Shown here: in pieces, positions 9,162-18,379 of the stretch
Position numbering within the stretch: the first letter of the stretch is position 1
Layout: each line of letters opens with the position of its first letter
DNA from: Tieghemiomyces parasiticus
Taxonomy: Eukaryota; Kickxellomycota; Dimargaritomycetes; Dimargaritales; Dimargaritaceae
Direction: 5' to 3'
DNA: 19,722 nucleotides
Assembly: GCA_027575765.1 (NCBI GenBank)
Contig: JANBPT010000895.1
Coordinates: 1-19,722 of the forward strand
Position numbers and translations under genes: made by a program
The notes under the pieces: generated by a model
Databases searched by the model: none
The model's input: the letters and a program-made list of their open reading frames with translations, nothing else
Told to the model about the DNA's origin: nothing

Positions 9162-10647
9162 ATCGAAGGTAAGCTGGGAGAAGATTGATTTTATTGTACA
9201 ATTCATGGAGGACTCTGGACTATTTCGTTGGAGTATACATTTGGCAGCGTAGAAGGATGCTGGTCGGTTAATAACCCGCTGCTTTAGTCAACAAAAAATT
9301 TGACAATCTGGCTTCAATTCATCAGTGTTAGTGGTCATCACTAGGTGCCACCGAGGGAAGAGGTAAGGGCAGGAGAAGTCCGCCTATCCTCAACCGCTCG
9401 TTGTGACTACCCAAAACTAAGAATCAGCATGGTACCATCATTTGAACATTGAAAAAGAGTAACCCATGAGATTTCGTGAGAAGGGTGATGCTTACCTTAC
9501 TAATACATGCGCGAGACACAGTATCTTTTTTAGGAAAAGAATCGCCTGGCTGGGATAGGTACAACCTGACCAACTGATACGGAACCTGAGGACTCTCTGG
9601 TAGACTATATGGGAGCGAATTTTAAGGCGGCCGATGGTTAGTGTTAACGTCCTAACATCAGCTTAGCTTAGTTGTAAGGCGAGACTATCTCTCTCTGGTA
9701 GTAAACATGTAAGATCAGAAATCGTTTGGCTAACACATGCGTAGTATCCACAGACGTTGTTTCAAGACATTAGGACTGGGGCGGCATGCTTCATCATTTC
9801 GGTCACTAGTGAGGGGAGGATGGGAGACAAAGCGTATGTCGGAAGAGATACTTACGTAGAGACCAGGTCGACCAGTTGGGGGCTCCCCAGCAGGGAGTGG
9901 GGTAGCTAGAAGTTAATAATGAAGAAGCGTGGAGTAATGATGCGATGGTTAGCTGACACGAAGAGTAGCGCTTTATAGTCTTGACCTAAAAGCAGTGCGC
10001 GTAGAGGCTGGGATTCTCAAAAAAAAAAGTGGCTCTGGAATATATAAAAAAAAATACTATAGACAACGTAGCCGACCAAAAAGTTTGGTTTATGGGGGGG
10101 AAAAAAATGTGAAGAGAGGGGGGGACATTGAAGCTCTAGACGGGGCTTGGATATCACGTGAGTGATAATAACAGGTGTGGTGGGGCTCGATCCGTTACAC
10201 AATCTTCCCCTCCCCCCTTGTATAAGACAAGCAGCCGACGATTACAGAGGACTGGGTATGCAGTAGGGCAGTGGTAGGCGGCCAAGTTAGGGAATTGCAA
10301 TACAGGTTCACCCGATAAGCAAGTCCACCTGAAGCATTTGCAGAGGCTACAGAAGTGGCCCGAGTTAAGTGATGCGCTCAGGAGCCGACGCGTAACGCGG
10401 TCTCTTGCGGAGTTGGGTAGGGGAGGACGGGTGTGGGAGGAACTTGGCCAGCTTGGTCGCAGTGTATTCTGCCAGACCCCTAGCGCTGCAGTAATGTGTG
10501 GGGGGGGGGAAGCGCAGCGGCTCACGTAAGGACCTTGCAATGGCATGTCTGTCACATCTTAGCATTCCTTGACTACCCTTCATTCCCAGCCCTAGAGACG
10601 TATTCTATGACCCACTGAAATCGCATTTAGCCAACATTCTGTTTACC
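9162..10647. other. Intergenic region upstream of BUD32
   Basis: No gene seen. It contains A-rich runs at about 10019-10110, a palindromic E-box-like element at 10152-10167, an ACGCGT at about 10388, and several short open frames without signatures. The BUD32 leader must be short, because + strand ATGs occur at about 10541 and 10606. Confidence 0.5.
10152..10167. promoter_or_regulatory. Palindromic E-box-like element upstream of BUD32
   Basis: TATCACGTGAGTGATA holds a perfect TCACGTGA palindrome (10154-10161) and a second overlapping half, GTGATA, mirroring TATCAC. CACGTG is the core bound by bHLH factors such as Cbf1 and Pho4 in yeasts. It lies about 490 bp upstream of the BUD32 start. Binding is unproven. 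Confidence 0.25.
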
Positions 10648-11899
10648 ATGGCCCAACTCATCCAACAGGGGGCCGAGGCGGTAGGTACCTCCGTACAAAT
10701 TGTCGCCCGAAACCAGCTGGCCCACAAAGTCGTCTTGTCCTCCAGTAAAAATAATAATAATAATACCGACACCCACTGACTATGGCTATAACCTCCACGT
10801 CTGCTACACCTTCTGACTCCTACACACCACGGTATACCACTGCCACCTGTGAGCAGAAAGTGTTTGCGCTAGACTTTTACGGCCGCCCCGCGATTGCGAA
10901 GGAACGGTTCGCGAAGACGTACCGTCACCCGACCCTCGACAAGAAGCTGACGAGTCGCCGCGTTGTTCAGGTAAGGAGGGAGGGAGGGGAGATTGAAGGC
11001 CAATTTTGAAAAGCCGTCCATAGGCCGTTCGGCTACGGTGCGGACATCAGTATCCACGTATTAAGCGCGCCTCCCCCCCCATCCCACCCTTTCCCTGTTT
11101 CGTCGGTATCTATCCTCTTTATTCCAATGGCCCCTTGTGACAGGAAGCGCGCTGCCTCTTCCGGTGTCAGCAGGCCGGTATCGACGCCCCGGCCGTGTAC
11201 CATATCGATGATGTCCGCAACACTATCTACATGGAACACATTCAGGGCCGGACCGTAAAGCGTGCCCTCGTGGACGGCGAGGGTGATACTGCTCTTGGTA
11301 AGAGTCGGAATACACTACTATCGGCGGCGTCGTTGACCCTCTATCTCGCTACACCAGAACCATGACCCCTCCCCTTCTTCTCACTTACCACACCCACATA
11401 TGCCACTCTTGACCACCACCACACACCCTCTTCTTCACAGCCGAGCAACTGGCCATCAAAATCGGCAAGGCCCTCGCAGCACTTCACCGCATCCAAATCA
11501 TACACGGCGACCTGACTACATCCAACCTGTACCTACGCGAATCCACCGACTCGTTGGTGCTCATCGACTTTGGCCTGAGCTACCACTCCAACCTCATCGA
11601 GGACAAGGCGGTCGACCTGTATGTACTGGAACGTGCTTTTCTAAGTACCCACCCGAACAGCGAGGCCACCTTTGACGGTATTGTCCGCGCCTACGTCAAA
11701 CAGGCTCAGGACGGCAAGCAGGTCCTGGCTAAGCTGGAGGACGGTAAGTATCGCCATAAGCCATTGCTGGTAGGGAGGGTCGGGTGGGCATTATTCGGTG
11801 TGAGCTAACGACAAGGGCGCAATTCTTTTTATAACCCTTATCCATTACGTCCCCTGGGCAGTCCGCCTTCGTGGCCGCAAGCGCAGCATGGTCGGTTAA
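10648..11899 (+). CDS. BUD32: BUD32/TP53RK-type kinase, KEOPS complex subunit
   Basis: Small atypical kinase/ATPase of the KEOPS complex, which makes t6A37 on ANN-decoding tRNAs in cytosol and nucleus and affects telomeres in yeast. Five exons: 10648-10680, 10857-10970, 11144-11297, 11441-11743 and 11862-11899. Donors are GTAGGT, GTAAGG, GTAAGA and GTAAGT; all acceptors are CAG; the frame is kept throughout. The product is 213 residues, a minimal Bud32 beginning directly at the P-loop region MAQLIQQGAEAKVF. Visible elements: probable ATP-binding Lys26 before F-x-K-x-YRHP (29-36), MEHIQG (79-84), catalytic HGDLTTSN (122-129, Asp124 and Asn129), DFGLS (143-147), DLYVLERAFLSTHPN, and the invariant basic tail RLRGRKRSMVG that ends Bud32 proteins and contacts tRNA. 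The exon-5 tail supports completeness. The start context accATGg is strong. It converges with VMA9, leaving 286 nt between the stop codons. Confidence 0.96.
10750..10764 (+). repeat. (AAT)5 microsatellite in BUD32 intron 1
   Basis: Five perfect AAT units inside the first intron of BUD32. It is a simple-sequence tract of the kind that varies between strains. No function is visible. Confidence 0.8.
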
Positions 11900-12185
11900 G
11901 AAAACATCCCAGCTAATACATGTTACCAAGTACTCGTCTGCAGCCTTGGCGTGTATACATTCATGCGAAAGGGGTGTTTTTTATATAGCATTGTGTAGAC
12001 TAGCTTAAATTGTGCGTCCAGCCTTTATCCATGAACCATTCGTAGAAGAGAGGGCATATTGCTGGTGGAGGGCGTAGGCTGACTGGGGTGCAGGGTAGTC
12101 AAAGCCAAGCTGACAAGCCCCCAAGACCGCCTCACGGTCATTACCGAAGGTATCTCACATGCACACACATACACTCTCTTCCTGC

Positions 12186-12401
12186 CTAGTGCTCAGGCCG
12201 CAAGTTAGACCGGCGCGGGGAGATGAGCGGGTGCAACTGGGCCAAGTAAGTAATGGCCCACATCAGGTAGATACAGAAGAAGGTCATAATAAGGCAGGTG
12301 CGCCACAGGGTCTGGTCCCAGTTCTTGGGGATTGCGAAGTAGCTAAGGGCCGACAGGCCGACGAAGACGATGGCGACCCAGACGATCGTGAAGGCGCTCA
12401 T
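12186..12401 (-). CDS. VMA9: V-type H+-ATPase V0 subunit e (Vma9)
   Basis: Very small membrane subunit of the V0 sector of the vacuolar proton pump, needed in yeast for V-ATPase assembly and acidification. A single exon encodes 71 residues, against 73 in yeast. Two hydrophobic helices are evident: about 4-24 (FTIVWVAIVFVGLSALSYFAI) and about 35-55. They are joined by the short loop PKNWDQTLWR and followed by the diagnostic C-terminus QLHPLISPRRSNLRPEH, which matches the family (yeast has QLHPLVAPRRSDLRPE). An open frame continues 30 codons upstream of the chosen ATG, but the family starts at MS[AS]F, so 12401 is the start. The sense strand has no other ATG for about 235 nt upstream. Yeast VMA9 contains introns; this copy has none. 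It is too short for many gene finders but the identification is secure. Confidence 0.94.
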   Translation of the reverse strand: MSAFTIVWVAIVFVGLSALSYFAIPKNWDQTLWRTCLIMTFFCIYLMWAITYLAQLHPLISPRRSNLRPEH

Positions 12402-13856
12402 GGTAAATGCGATATGCGTGGGTGGAACGGAGAGGCGGGGTTGGCGGGGAGGCGTATAGGTATGCGGATTCAACCACGACGCACGGGTCAATTGTCTTGA
12501 CGACGCGGACGAAAAGGCGTATGGGGTGGCGTATTATGGAAGGGAGGAAGCGGGCTAATGTAGACTCGTAAGGGACGCGTGGCAATGAGACTTGGCGCGG
12601 TCGAGAAAGGGAGTGATGCGGAACTGAGAGGGCTGCTGCATACGAAGAAAAGGGAGTTGCTGGGCGGTGACCGAACTATGACATGCGGTTTAGTGGGGGG
12701 GTAGAGGGAGGAAGAGAGGTAATATGGCGTCCCGGGTATAAAGCGAAAGGTGAAGAAAGAGAGACCCAACCAAGAGGGTCGAGTCATAGCGGTGGGCAAG
12801 GAGGAGGAGGGGAAGGGGGGTGGCAGGTCGGACAGGTTGGGGCGGTAGGAGCCGCGCCTTGACGGCGGGGCTGTGGTCGTACCTGGGCTGGCCGGGCGGC
12901 GGTCGAGCCAGAATGCGAGCGACATGATGAACGTATGGAGGCCGGCGGTGCGCGGCAGAGGCGTGGCTCCTTCCAATCCAAGACCCTGAAGAGTGTCCTG
13001 CGGGTTGCCAAGGAGGCCGGTTCTAAAAGGCCAATGGGGCTGTAGGTGAGCGCCGCGGCTGCTGGCGCCATGGTGCGTAAGGAACGGAGCGAGGCACATG
13101 GTGGCTGTGGTCCTGCCCCTACGGATGCCGCTGTAGCCCTGCTACGGTGCGACGCACGCTGGGTCGTACAAAGCGAGTCGCGGGTGAAAAACAGCTCGGC
13201 CTAATATGGCACGGCAGCCCTGTTCCTTGGCCAGCGAGACCTTCCAAAAGCTGTACAGGCTACGTTGCCTATAGTCCAGCTTGTCCATCCTCCGATATCC
13301 ACTATCACTTAGGTTGACACAGGGGAGCTTGGGTTGGTTCCCGGTAGGTGCCAGTCACAGCGGCGCAGCGATAACCGGACTCTATCGTACCTCAACGTCT
13401 CTACAAAGTACCACGGATAAACGAGGAGGGCCGGTGGGCGACTTCGTTGTCGCCGATATCCTGATTACCATGGCCGGCCAACCCTAAGGACCACGCGATA
13501 GACTGCCCTCGTTCATAACTTCAACATCCCATAAACGGCTCGACCCTCATCGAATGCGCAGGCACAGAGGTCGCTCAGCACAACTCCGCACCGCGGGGTC
13601 AGGTGACTAGAATAGCGCCATCAGTTATCCATCCTGATTCTCTGGCGCGCCCTTGTCCGGAATCCATTTGCAAGCCTTGAGTCGACCATACCGCGATCAT
13701 GCCACGTCCTCGTTTTGACCTTGGGGAGCTCGCCCTCGACTAGCTCGCATTGCCTCCTGGGACCAAGCGACGCCTATTTTGTCTCCACGCACAGCCCGTA
13801 TACTCTCACCACTACCCCCCTCTTATCGCCCCCCCCCCATATCACACCTGCCCACC
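12402..13856. other. Divergent promoter region between VMA9 and uL11m
   Basis: No additional gene recognised. The VMA9 side has no sense-strand ATG until 12641 and is pyrimidine-rich on that strand. The uL11m side lacks a + strand ATG from about 13702. A 203-codon minus-strand frame (12488-13099) is Ser/Pro/Thr-rich low-complexity sequence and looks like a composition artefact. Confidence 0.5.
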
Positions 13857-14297
13857 ATGTCTAATCTCAAAACGGCCGCCTCGATCCTCAAGCTCATCGT
13901 GCCGGCGGGCAAGGCCACACCCTCACCACCTGTGGGCCCGGCACTAGGTCAACGGGGTGTCAAATCGATGGATTTCTGCAAACAGTTCAATGACCGTACC
14001 AAGCACCTAGCCCCGTCGACGCCGACACCCGTTGTGATCAACATCAAGCCTGACCGGACATTTACCTTCGCCATCAAGTCACCGCCCACCAGCTTCCTGC
14101 TCAAGCGCGCCGCTGGTGTCGAGAAGGGCGCCACGAACCCGGGCCAGGAATCCGTCGGGACCATTTCGCTCAAGCACGTGTATGAGATTGCCAAGATCAA
14201 GAAGGGCGACGAGAGTATGGCGCCCATCGACCTGCTCAAGATCTGCAAGTCCGTTATCGGCCAGGCCCGCTCCGTGGGCATCAAGGTCCAGCCCTAG
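13857..14297 (+). CDS. MRPL19: Mitochondrial large-subunit ribosomal protein uL11m
   Basis: L11 protein of the mitochondrial ribosome, which forms the GTPase-associated stalk base with the large rRNA. A single exon encodes 146 residues (yeast Mrpl19 has 158). Signatures: the proline-rich N-terminal loop [20 protein letters not shown] (15-34), then [29 protein letters not shown], and the C-terminal RNA-binding domain with [16 protein letters not shown] and [11 protein letters not shown]. The protein is closer to yeast mitochondrial uL11 than to cytosolic eL/uL11, so I call it mitochondrial. A separate cleavable presequence is not obvious, as in the yeast protein. The frame is open further upstream, but 13857 is the first ATG and sits in an ideal context (ccaccATGt). 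It diverges from VMA9 across 1455 bp. A possible poly(A) signal lies at 14598. Confidence 0.95.
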   Translation: MSNLKTAASILKLIVPAGKATPSPPVGPALGQRGVKSMDFCKQFNDRTKHLAPSTPTPVVINIKPDRTFTFAIKSPPTSFLLKRAAGVEKGATNPGQESVGTISLKHVYEIAKIKKGDESMAPIDLLKICKSVIGQARSVGIKVQP

Positions 14298-14597
14298 GTG
14301 TATCAATCACCCGAGCATTATGGTCGGCTGCGCCCACCACTACGTCGATTAGTCCTTCACTGCCTGTTCCTCGTCGGAGCTGCCCAACCGTCATGATCGA
14401 ACCGACCTGCGTGCGAAAGTGTGCCCGGTGGCCCCATCGGACCCATTGGCCTGCACTTCGTCATTCTCCTCCCATTTGCGTTCTACGACTCGACGTAGCC
14501 GACCTTAGATATCACTCCGTCATGATATGCCGAACGCCCTAACCGGTGTCCCCAGCAGCACTTCGCCCTCCCACCTCCTTGTTCACCACCATTTTGT

Positions 14598-14603
14598 AAT
14601 AAA
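14598..14603 (+). terminator. Possible poly(A) signal for uL11m
   Basis: AATAAA on the sense strand, 300 nt after the uL11m stop codon, and the first canonical hexamer I see there. It would imply a 3' UTR of roughly 320 nt. Assignment rests on position only. Confidence 0.35.
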
Positions 14604-14880
14604 CCTCCGCTGTCAATCCCACGGGTCGGCTCTACCTTACCCCTTCACGTGTCTAATAATGAAGACATCATCTCTTACGGTAGTACCGGCATTGGAACCT
14701 GGGTCTCTATTGAGCGTCATCCGAGCCTCGGCTTCTACCTCCCCTTGGGCACTGCAGCTGCATCTTTTACCACTGTGTCAATCCTTAAAGGGGATACTAC
14801 AGCTACCCCCCTCTTCTAATATCTGCTCCTGTACCCCAATACTCCGCTAAGTGAGCTTTACCGGGCATTACCTGCCCAAA

Positions 14881-14892
14881 CCCCCCCCCCCC
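14881..14892 (+). repeat. C12 homopolymer
   Basis: Twelve consecutive cytosines immediately after CCCAAA in a gene-free, C/T-rich stretch. It is the longest single-base run of C in the window and is prone to length error or variation. No function is visible. Confidence 0.8.
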
Positions 14893-15779
14893 ATGACGGC
14901 GCTCGAGGTCATGACCCGTTTAGCCTCTCGAGCTGGTAGAATGATCTAATACCGTCCAGGCATTACGATTTCCCTGTTAACCAATGCACTTGCCTAGCAT
15001 TTTAGGTCACCCCGCCGCCTGTCCTCCGCCCTTGTCGGCCACGTTTCCCCTCCCCCTCACCCACTTCTCATCAATATGCCCGACGAACCATCTACCATAA
15101 ATAACTCACTCGTCTCATTGTTGGCAGGGCTTGTGAAAGCCCTTGAGCATACCGCTCACTAGGTTATGCGTGTCGTCCAGAAAATTATTAATTATTCAAC
15201 CTCACCCTCTCCTCATCGGCTGAAAAGCGCTAATTCACGGTGGCCCGAGCCCTACCCCTTTGTTCCAGTACTGACAATGCTTTCCCACCGTCCCCGGCCA
15301 TCGGCCAAGTGACTCGGCCTGGCCGACCGCTCGAAGTCTCCAGGCCATGACTCACCGCACCCTTATTTCCTTGGGTTTCCCTGCCCATATGTACAAGTTC
15401 CCGCCGCCCATATCCCCTATTTCCAACATTCAATCGACCCTGCTCTCCGTCAAGGCATGACAAGGCACCGCAGAATAAAAACCAACCTCGACTATCCCGC
15501 GCAAATCCCTGTCCAACCACCCAGCACCCCTTTCCCCCGTCATTTCGGAGCACACTATCCGCTCCCATATCTCTCCTCCTCCTCCTGTCCTATATGAACA
15601 GCCTTTATTCCGTCATTGTTAGGGGCAGCGGTCATTCATTCTTCCTCCAACCAACCAACTTGGGTCGTGAATGGCTAGCACCCTTGACGAGAGAAATATG
15701 AGGGGGGCTGGCATGGGAATGCTCGGCGCCACCGGCTGCCGTCAACATGGCCCGCTCGACAACGCAGGTCCGACCATAC

Positions 15780-15787
15780 TATATAAA
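15780..15787 (+). promoter_or_regulatory. TATA box candidate upstream of the secreted-peptide ORF
   Basis: TATATAAA on the + strand. The next ATG on that strand is 16023, the start of the small signal-peptide ORF, about 235 nt downstream, and no ATG intervenes. The match to a strong TATA element is exact; the link to the ORF is inference. Confidence 0.4.
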
Positions 15788-16022
15788 TCACAGTCATTGC
15801 CTGCCAGCTTACACCCATACTCCGCTGCTCCCTATCACCTCGTATCCGCGCCCTTATTATTGTGGGTTTCTAGTAGTGCCGCATTTCTGCCTTGTGAGTG
15901 TGTCTCAGTCGACCACCAGTGTGCATCACCCATTACCACTATAACGCATTACATTTTTATTTTTACTTGGGGGATTTTTTTTTTTGCATTCAGCCTAGGC
16001 AAACACTAGCCAGTTTCATACT

Positions 16023-16175
16023 ATGTACTACCCACTATTGCCCACCATTACCCTCAGCCTACTCGCTCTGGCCATCCCTCTGAGCCATGCCGCGGCTCTC
16101 GGCTCACCGCCTGGCCGGGAAATGGCCCACCGCCATTCGTTCCGTCGAGGCCTTAGCACTAGCCCCCGTGGGTAG
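16023..16175 (+). CDS. Putative small secreted peptide (50 aa) with signal sequence
   Basis: I do not recognise a family. The 50-residue frame opens MYYPLLPTI and continues with an uninterrupted hydrophobic core (about residues 9-20, TLSLLALAIPL) and then SHAAALG. This is a textbook signal peptide with small residues at -3 and -1, probable cleavage after Ala23 or Ala25. The remaining ~25 residues are polar and basic, include a dibasic Arg41-Arg42 of the kind cut by Kex2-type proteases, and end in ProArgGly. A TATA box (15780), the first downstream ATG being this one, and an AATAAA (16428) frame a possible transcription unit on the + strand. It may instead be the first exon of a longer protein: a donor-like GTAGAA at the stop codon and a TAG acceptor at ~16260 would join another ~50 codons with three cysteines. 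All other introns here end in CAG, so I favour the unspliced reading. Chance occurrence cannot be excluded. Confidence 0.4.
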   Translation: MYYPLLPTITLSLLALAIPLSHAAALGSPPGREMAHRHSFRRGLSTSPRG

Positions 16176-16427
16176 AAATCCCTCCCCCTCCCCCTACATT
16201 ACCCCACCCTTTTTTTAATTGCCAATGTGGGCTCCAATATAAACCGTACATCTTGTGTAGTCTGCGTCGTCTCCATCGTCCCGTTAATATGTTCAGTGGC
16301 TCTATGTGTTTTGGTCGGATCAGACAAGACTGGCTCTCTCCGTGTCTTATGGTGCACTACAGTCAAAACTGTGCGCCTAGTCCTAGACACCCTGCACTTC
16401 GCTACACTGACAACTGACAATGGGTAA

Positions 16428-16433
16428 AATAAA
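16428..16433 (+). terminator. Possible poly(A) signal after the secreted-peptide ORF
   Basis: AATAAA on the + strand, about 250 nt after the stop of the small ORF and followed within 40 nt by a GT-rich stretch. No other + strand gene precedes it closer than uL11m, so it supports a separate + transcript here. Confidence 0.4.
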
Positions 16434-16942
16434 GTCACCATGTCTCACATGCCCAGGTCTGTCCTCAGCCCGACTGGTCCTACATGGGCAATGCCTATAG
16501 GGCTAGGTTGGATCCATACGCGAAATGATATTATATGTATGTTTAATGAGAGAGTGCTGCCGAGGCAAATGCCGTTAAACTAAGGCCCAATATTGGTGCG
16601 CAGTGTGCAAAAGTAGGGGCGACGAGGGGCGAGACGGACCCACTTCGGCTCCTGATGCAACTGAAATGAAACCAAAAGGCCGACAAGAATGAGGGTAGCG
16701 TGGTAGTTGGCGGGGGGGGGAAGAAGGTGGGGAGAGTGTATAATTTAACAGGCGGTGTGGTTGGAGTAAAGCGGTGCAGATGGACGGGACGGGCGGAGGG
16801 AGGGAGGGGGTTGAGAGATATACATAGAGGGGCGTAAAATGAATGTAAAAGCGGTAGACGACGAGCGATAGAAATACGGATGGGTAGAATAATAAGCACG
16901 GGTGAGATAAAAATACAAGGGTGAATGTGGTAGCAATGCATC

Positions 16943-18379
16943 CTAAGCCCAGGAGCCGGACCGCTGGGCGGGTTGGGGTCCCCTGGAACCAGCCGGTGAG
17001 CCGGTGAGGTCGGCGCAGCCCTCAACCCCGAGCTGAAGCGAGGGGCCAGACGACGCGGCTAGGAGCATGGCAGGAAAGCCTTCGGTGTAAGACTTGGAGC
17101 GCTTGAACCCACGCTTGAACGTGGCCATGCGAGACCGACAGTCGTCGCGGTGGTCGTTATCGTTCATTTCGACGTAGTTCTGCGGATAGCACAGGGCTTT
17201 GTTGCCGACATAGAAATTGCGGTAACCGCCCTGCAGGACGTACACCTCGGGATAGCAGAGCTGTGGGTAGCTCATGGCATTGAGCTGGCGGTCGCGGTTA
17301 CGCAGGGACATGGCCATGTTGGGAGCGCGGTGCAGCGAGTACTCGCAGTGGAAGATGACCAGGCGACGTTTAGGGCAGTCCAGGGCCGGAGGCTGGGCCA
17401 GAAAATGGGCATCTAGGTCATCGGGGGTGGACACGTTGATAGCGCCCTGGATGTGGCCCCCGCTGTATTCGTAGGGGAAGCGGCAGTCAACAATCAGGAG
17501 CTCGTCGTACCGGTCGCGGAACTCGCCATGCATCACCTTGACCATGGTGTCGACGGTAATGCGCTTGAGGGGATCCCGGGTGGCGCTGAGACATGGCAGA
17601 ATCTGGCAGCCGTACTCGGCAGCGGGGGCGACCGGGGCCGGAACGGGGGCCGAAAGGGTGGTGGAGAAGCTGCGGGACCGCTGGAGGGTGGTCGGGGCGC
17701 ATGTGGGGCTGAGTGGGGAGTCAGGGCAGGGCGCGTCCTCGAGGGGCTCCGAGTAAGACTGAGACCGGTGGCTCACGCGGCGGAGCGGGGAGACCGGGGC
17801 GTCGAGCGAGGAGGGAGCGGGCAGCGAAAGCTGGAGGCCCGGGGACGGGGGCTCAACGGGGCTGGGTAAGTTGTGCATAGTCATGGCACGCTTGAGAGAG
17901 TACTGGGCAATAGGCAAATCCGTCACACGGTGGGTCGGGCGGCACCGGGCGAGGGCGCGGCTCATGGGGGGTTTGCGGGCCTGGAGGTTGGGCCGCGGGG
18001 GCAGGAGCGCAGCAGCCTCGGCCGGGGTCGGAGTCGCGGTGGAGGGTAAGCTGAGTGGCACCGGAGCCATGAGCGAGAAGTACGAGTCATTGCGGTTGTT
18101 CTCGGCGGGCGTGAGCCGCTGGCGCTTGGTGAAGGCCTCGCTGGCCAAGTCACCATCATGTGCGCCGGTCAGACAATCGATCAAGCTGCGCCGAGGGGTC
18201 TTCCTTGGGCTGCGGTTGAGAAAGAGCTTGCTGTTGAGGTTGTTGGTCAGATTGGACACCGGGGAGGGGAGAGCCAGGGCGGGCTGGGATACCAAGGCGC
18301 TGAGCGGAGACATGGCTTCGGCGGTCAGGAAGGGCGCGGCGGCGCTACTGGCGCACGGAGAAGACATGTAAGAATCCAT
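16943..18379 (-). CDS. CDC25: Cdc25 family M-phase inducer phosphatase
   Basis: Dual-specificity phosphatase that removes inhibitory phosphates from Cdk1 (Thr14/Tyr15 equivalents) to trigger mitosis. A single exon encodes 478 residues. Residues 1-255 are a low-complexity, Ser/Pro-rich regulatory region with 13 S/T-P sites; three match the full CDK consensus (Ser57-PRK, Thr61-PRR, Ser197-PLR). The rhodanese-like catalytic domain is about 272-405: DPLKRIT, then VDCRFPYEYSGGHI (298-310), the active site HCEYSLHRAP (344-353; catalytic Cys345 and Arg351), YPEVYVLQGGYRNFY, and NYVEMND near its end. The H-C-E-x-S-x-H-R-A-P form matches fission yeast Cdc25, as opposed to Acr2-type arsenate reductases that share the fold. 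A ~70-residue tail follows. R-S-x-S-aromatic motifs occur at 205, 234, 427 and 473. The start is the first ATG downstream of a 1343-nt ATG-free sense-strand region, with a second in-frame ATG at codon 5. An ATTAAA for this strand lies at 16547-16542. Confidence 0.96.
   Translation of the reverse strand: MDSYMSSPCASSAAAPFLTAEAMSPLSALVSQPALALPSPVSNLTNNLNSKLFLNRSPRKTPRRSLIDCLTGAHDGDLASEAFTKRQRLTPAENNRNDSYFSLMAPVPLSLPSTATPTPAEAAALLPPRPNLQARKPPMSRALARCRPTHRVTDLPIAQYSLKRAMTMHNLPSPVEPPSPGLQLSLPAPSSLDAPVSPLRRVSHRSQSYSEPLEDAPCPDSPLSPTCAPTTLQRSRSFSTTLSAPVPAPVAPAAEYGCQILPCLSATRDPLKRITVDTMVKVMHGEFRDRYDELLIVDCRFPYEYSGGHIQGAINVSTPDDLDAHFLAQPPALDCPKRRLVIFHCEYSLHRAPNMAMSLRNRDRQLNAMSYPQLCYPEVYVLQGGYRNFYVGNKALCYPQNYVEMNDNDHRDDCRSRMATFKRGFKRSKSYTEGFPAMLLAASSGPSLQLGVEGCADLTGSPAGSRGPQPAQRSGSWA

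Larger units (their letters stand above)
14298..15779. other. Long C/T-rich spacer downstream of uL11m
   Basis: About 1.5 kb, pyrimidine-rich on the + strand, holding the possible uL11m poly(A) site and the C12 run. Many + strand ATGs and stops are scattered through it, so it is not coding in any obvious way. The composition resembles the sense strand upstream of other genes here, consistent with a promoter for the small + strand ORF at 16023. Confidence 0.4.

Noticed and set aside
9845..9856. ATACTTAC resembling the 5' end of U1 snRNA
   Set aside because: The match stops after 8 nt (the next bases are GTAG in place of CTGG), and no Sm site or stem-loops follow.
12488..13099. 203-codon minus-strand frame upstream of VMA9
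   Set aside because: Pro/Ser/Thr-rich low complexity caused by C/T skew, with no conserved motif.
14383..14410. tRNA B-box-like GGTTCGATC on the minus strand
   Set aside because: The T-stem has an A opposite the invariant G, no acceptor partner for GGTTGGG is found at the right distance, and no A box fits.
14527..14850. 107-codon + strand frame starting with ATG downstream of uL11m
   Set aside because: Ser/Leu/Pro-rich translation typical of C/T-rich sequence, with no signature; it overlaps the likely uL11m 3' UTR and its AATAAA.
17453..17869. 138-codon + strand frame opposite CDC25
   Set aside because: Antisense shadow of the G/C-rich Cdc25 coding sequence, which is itself clear.
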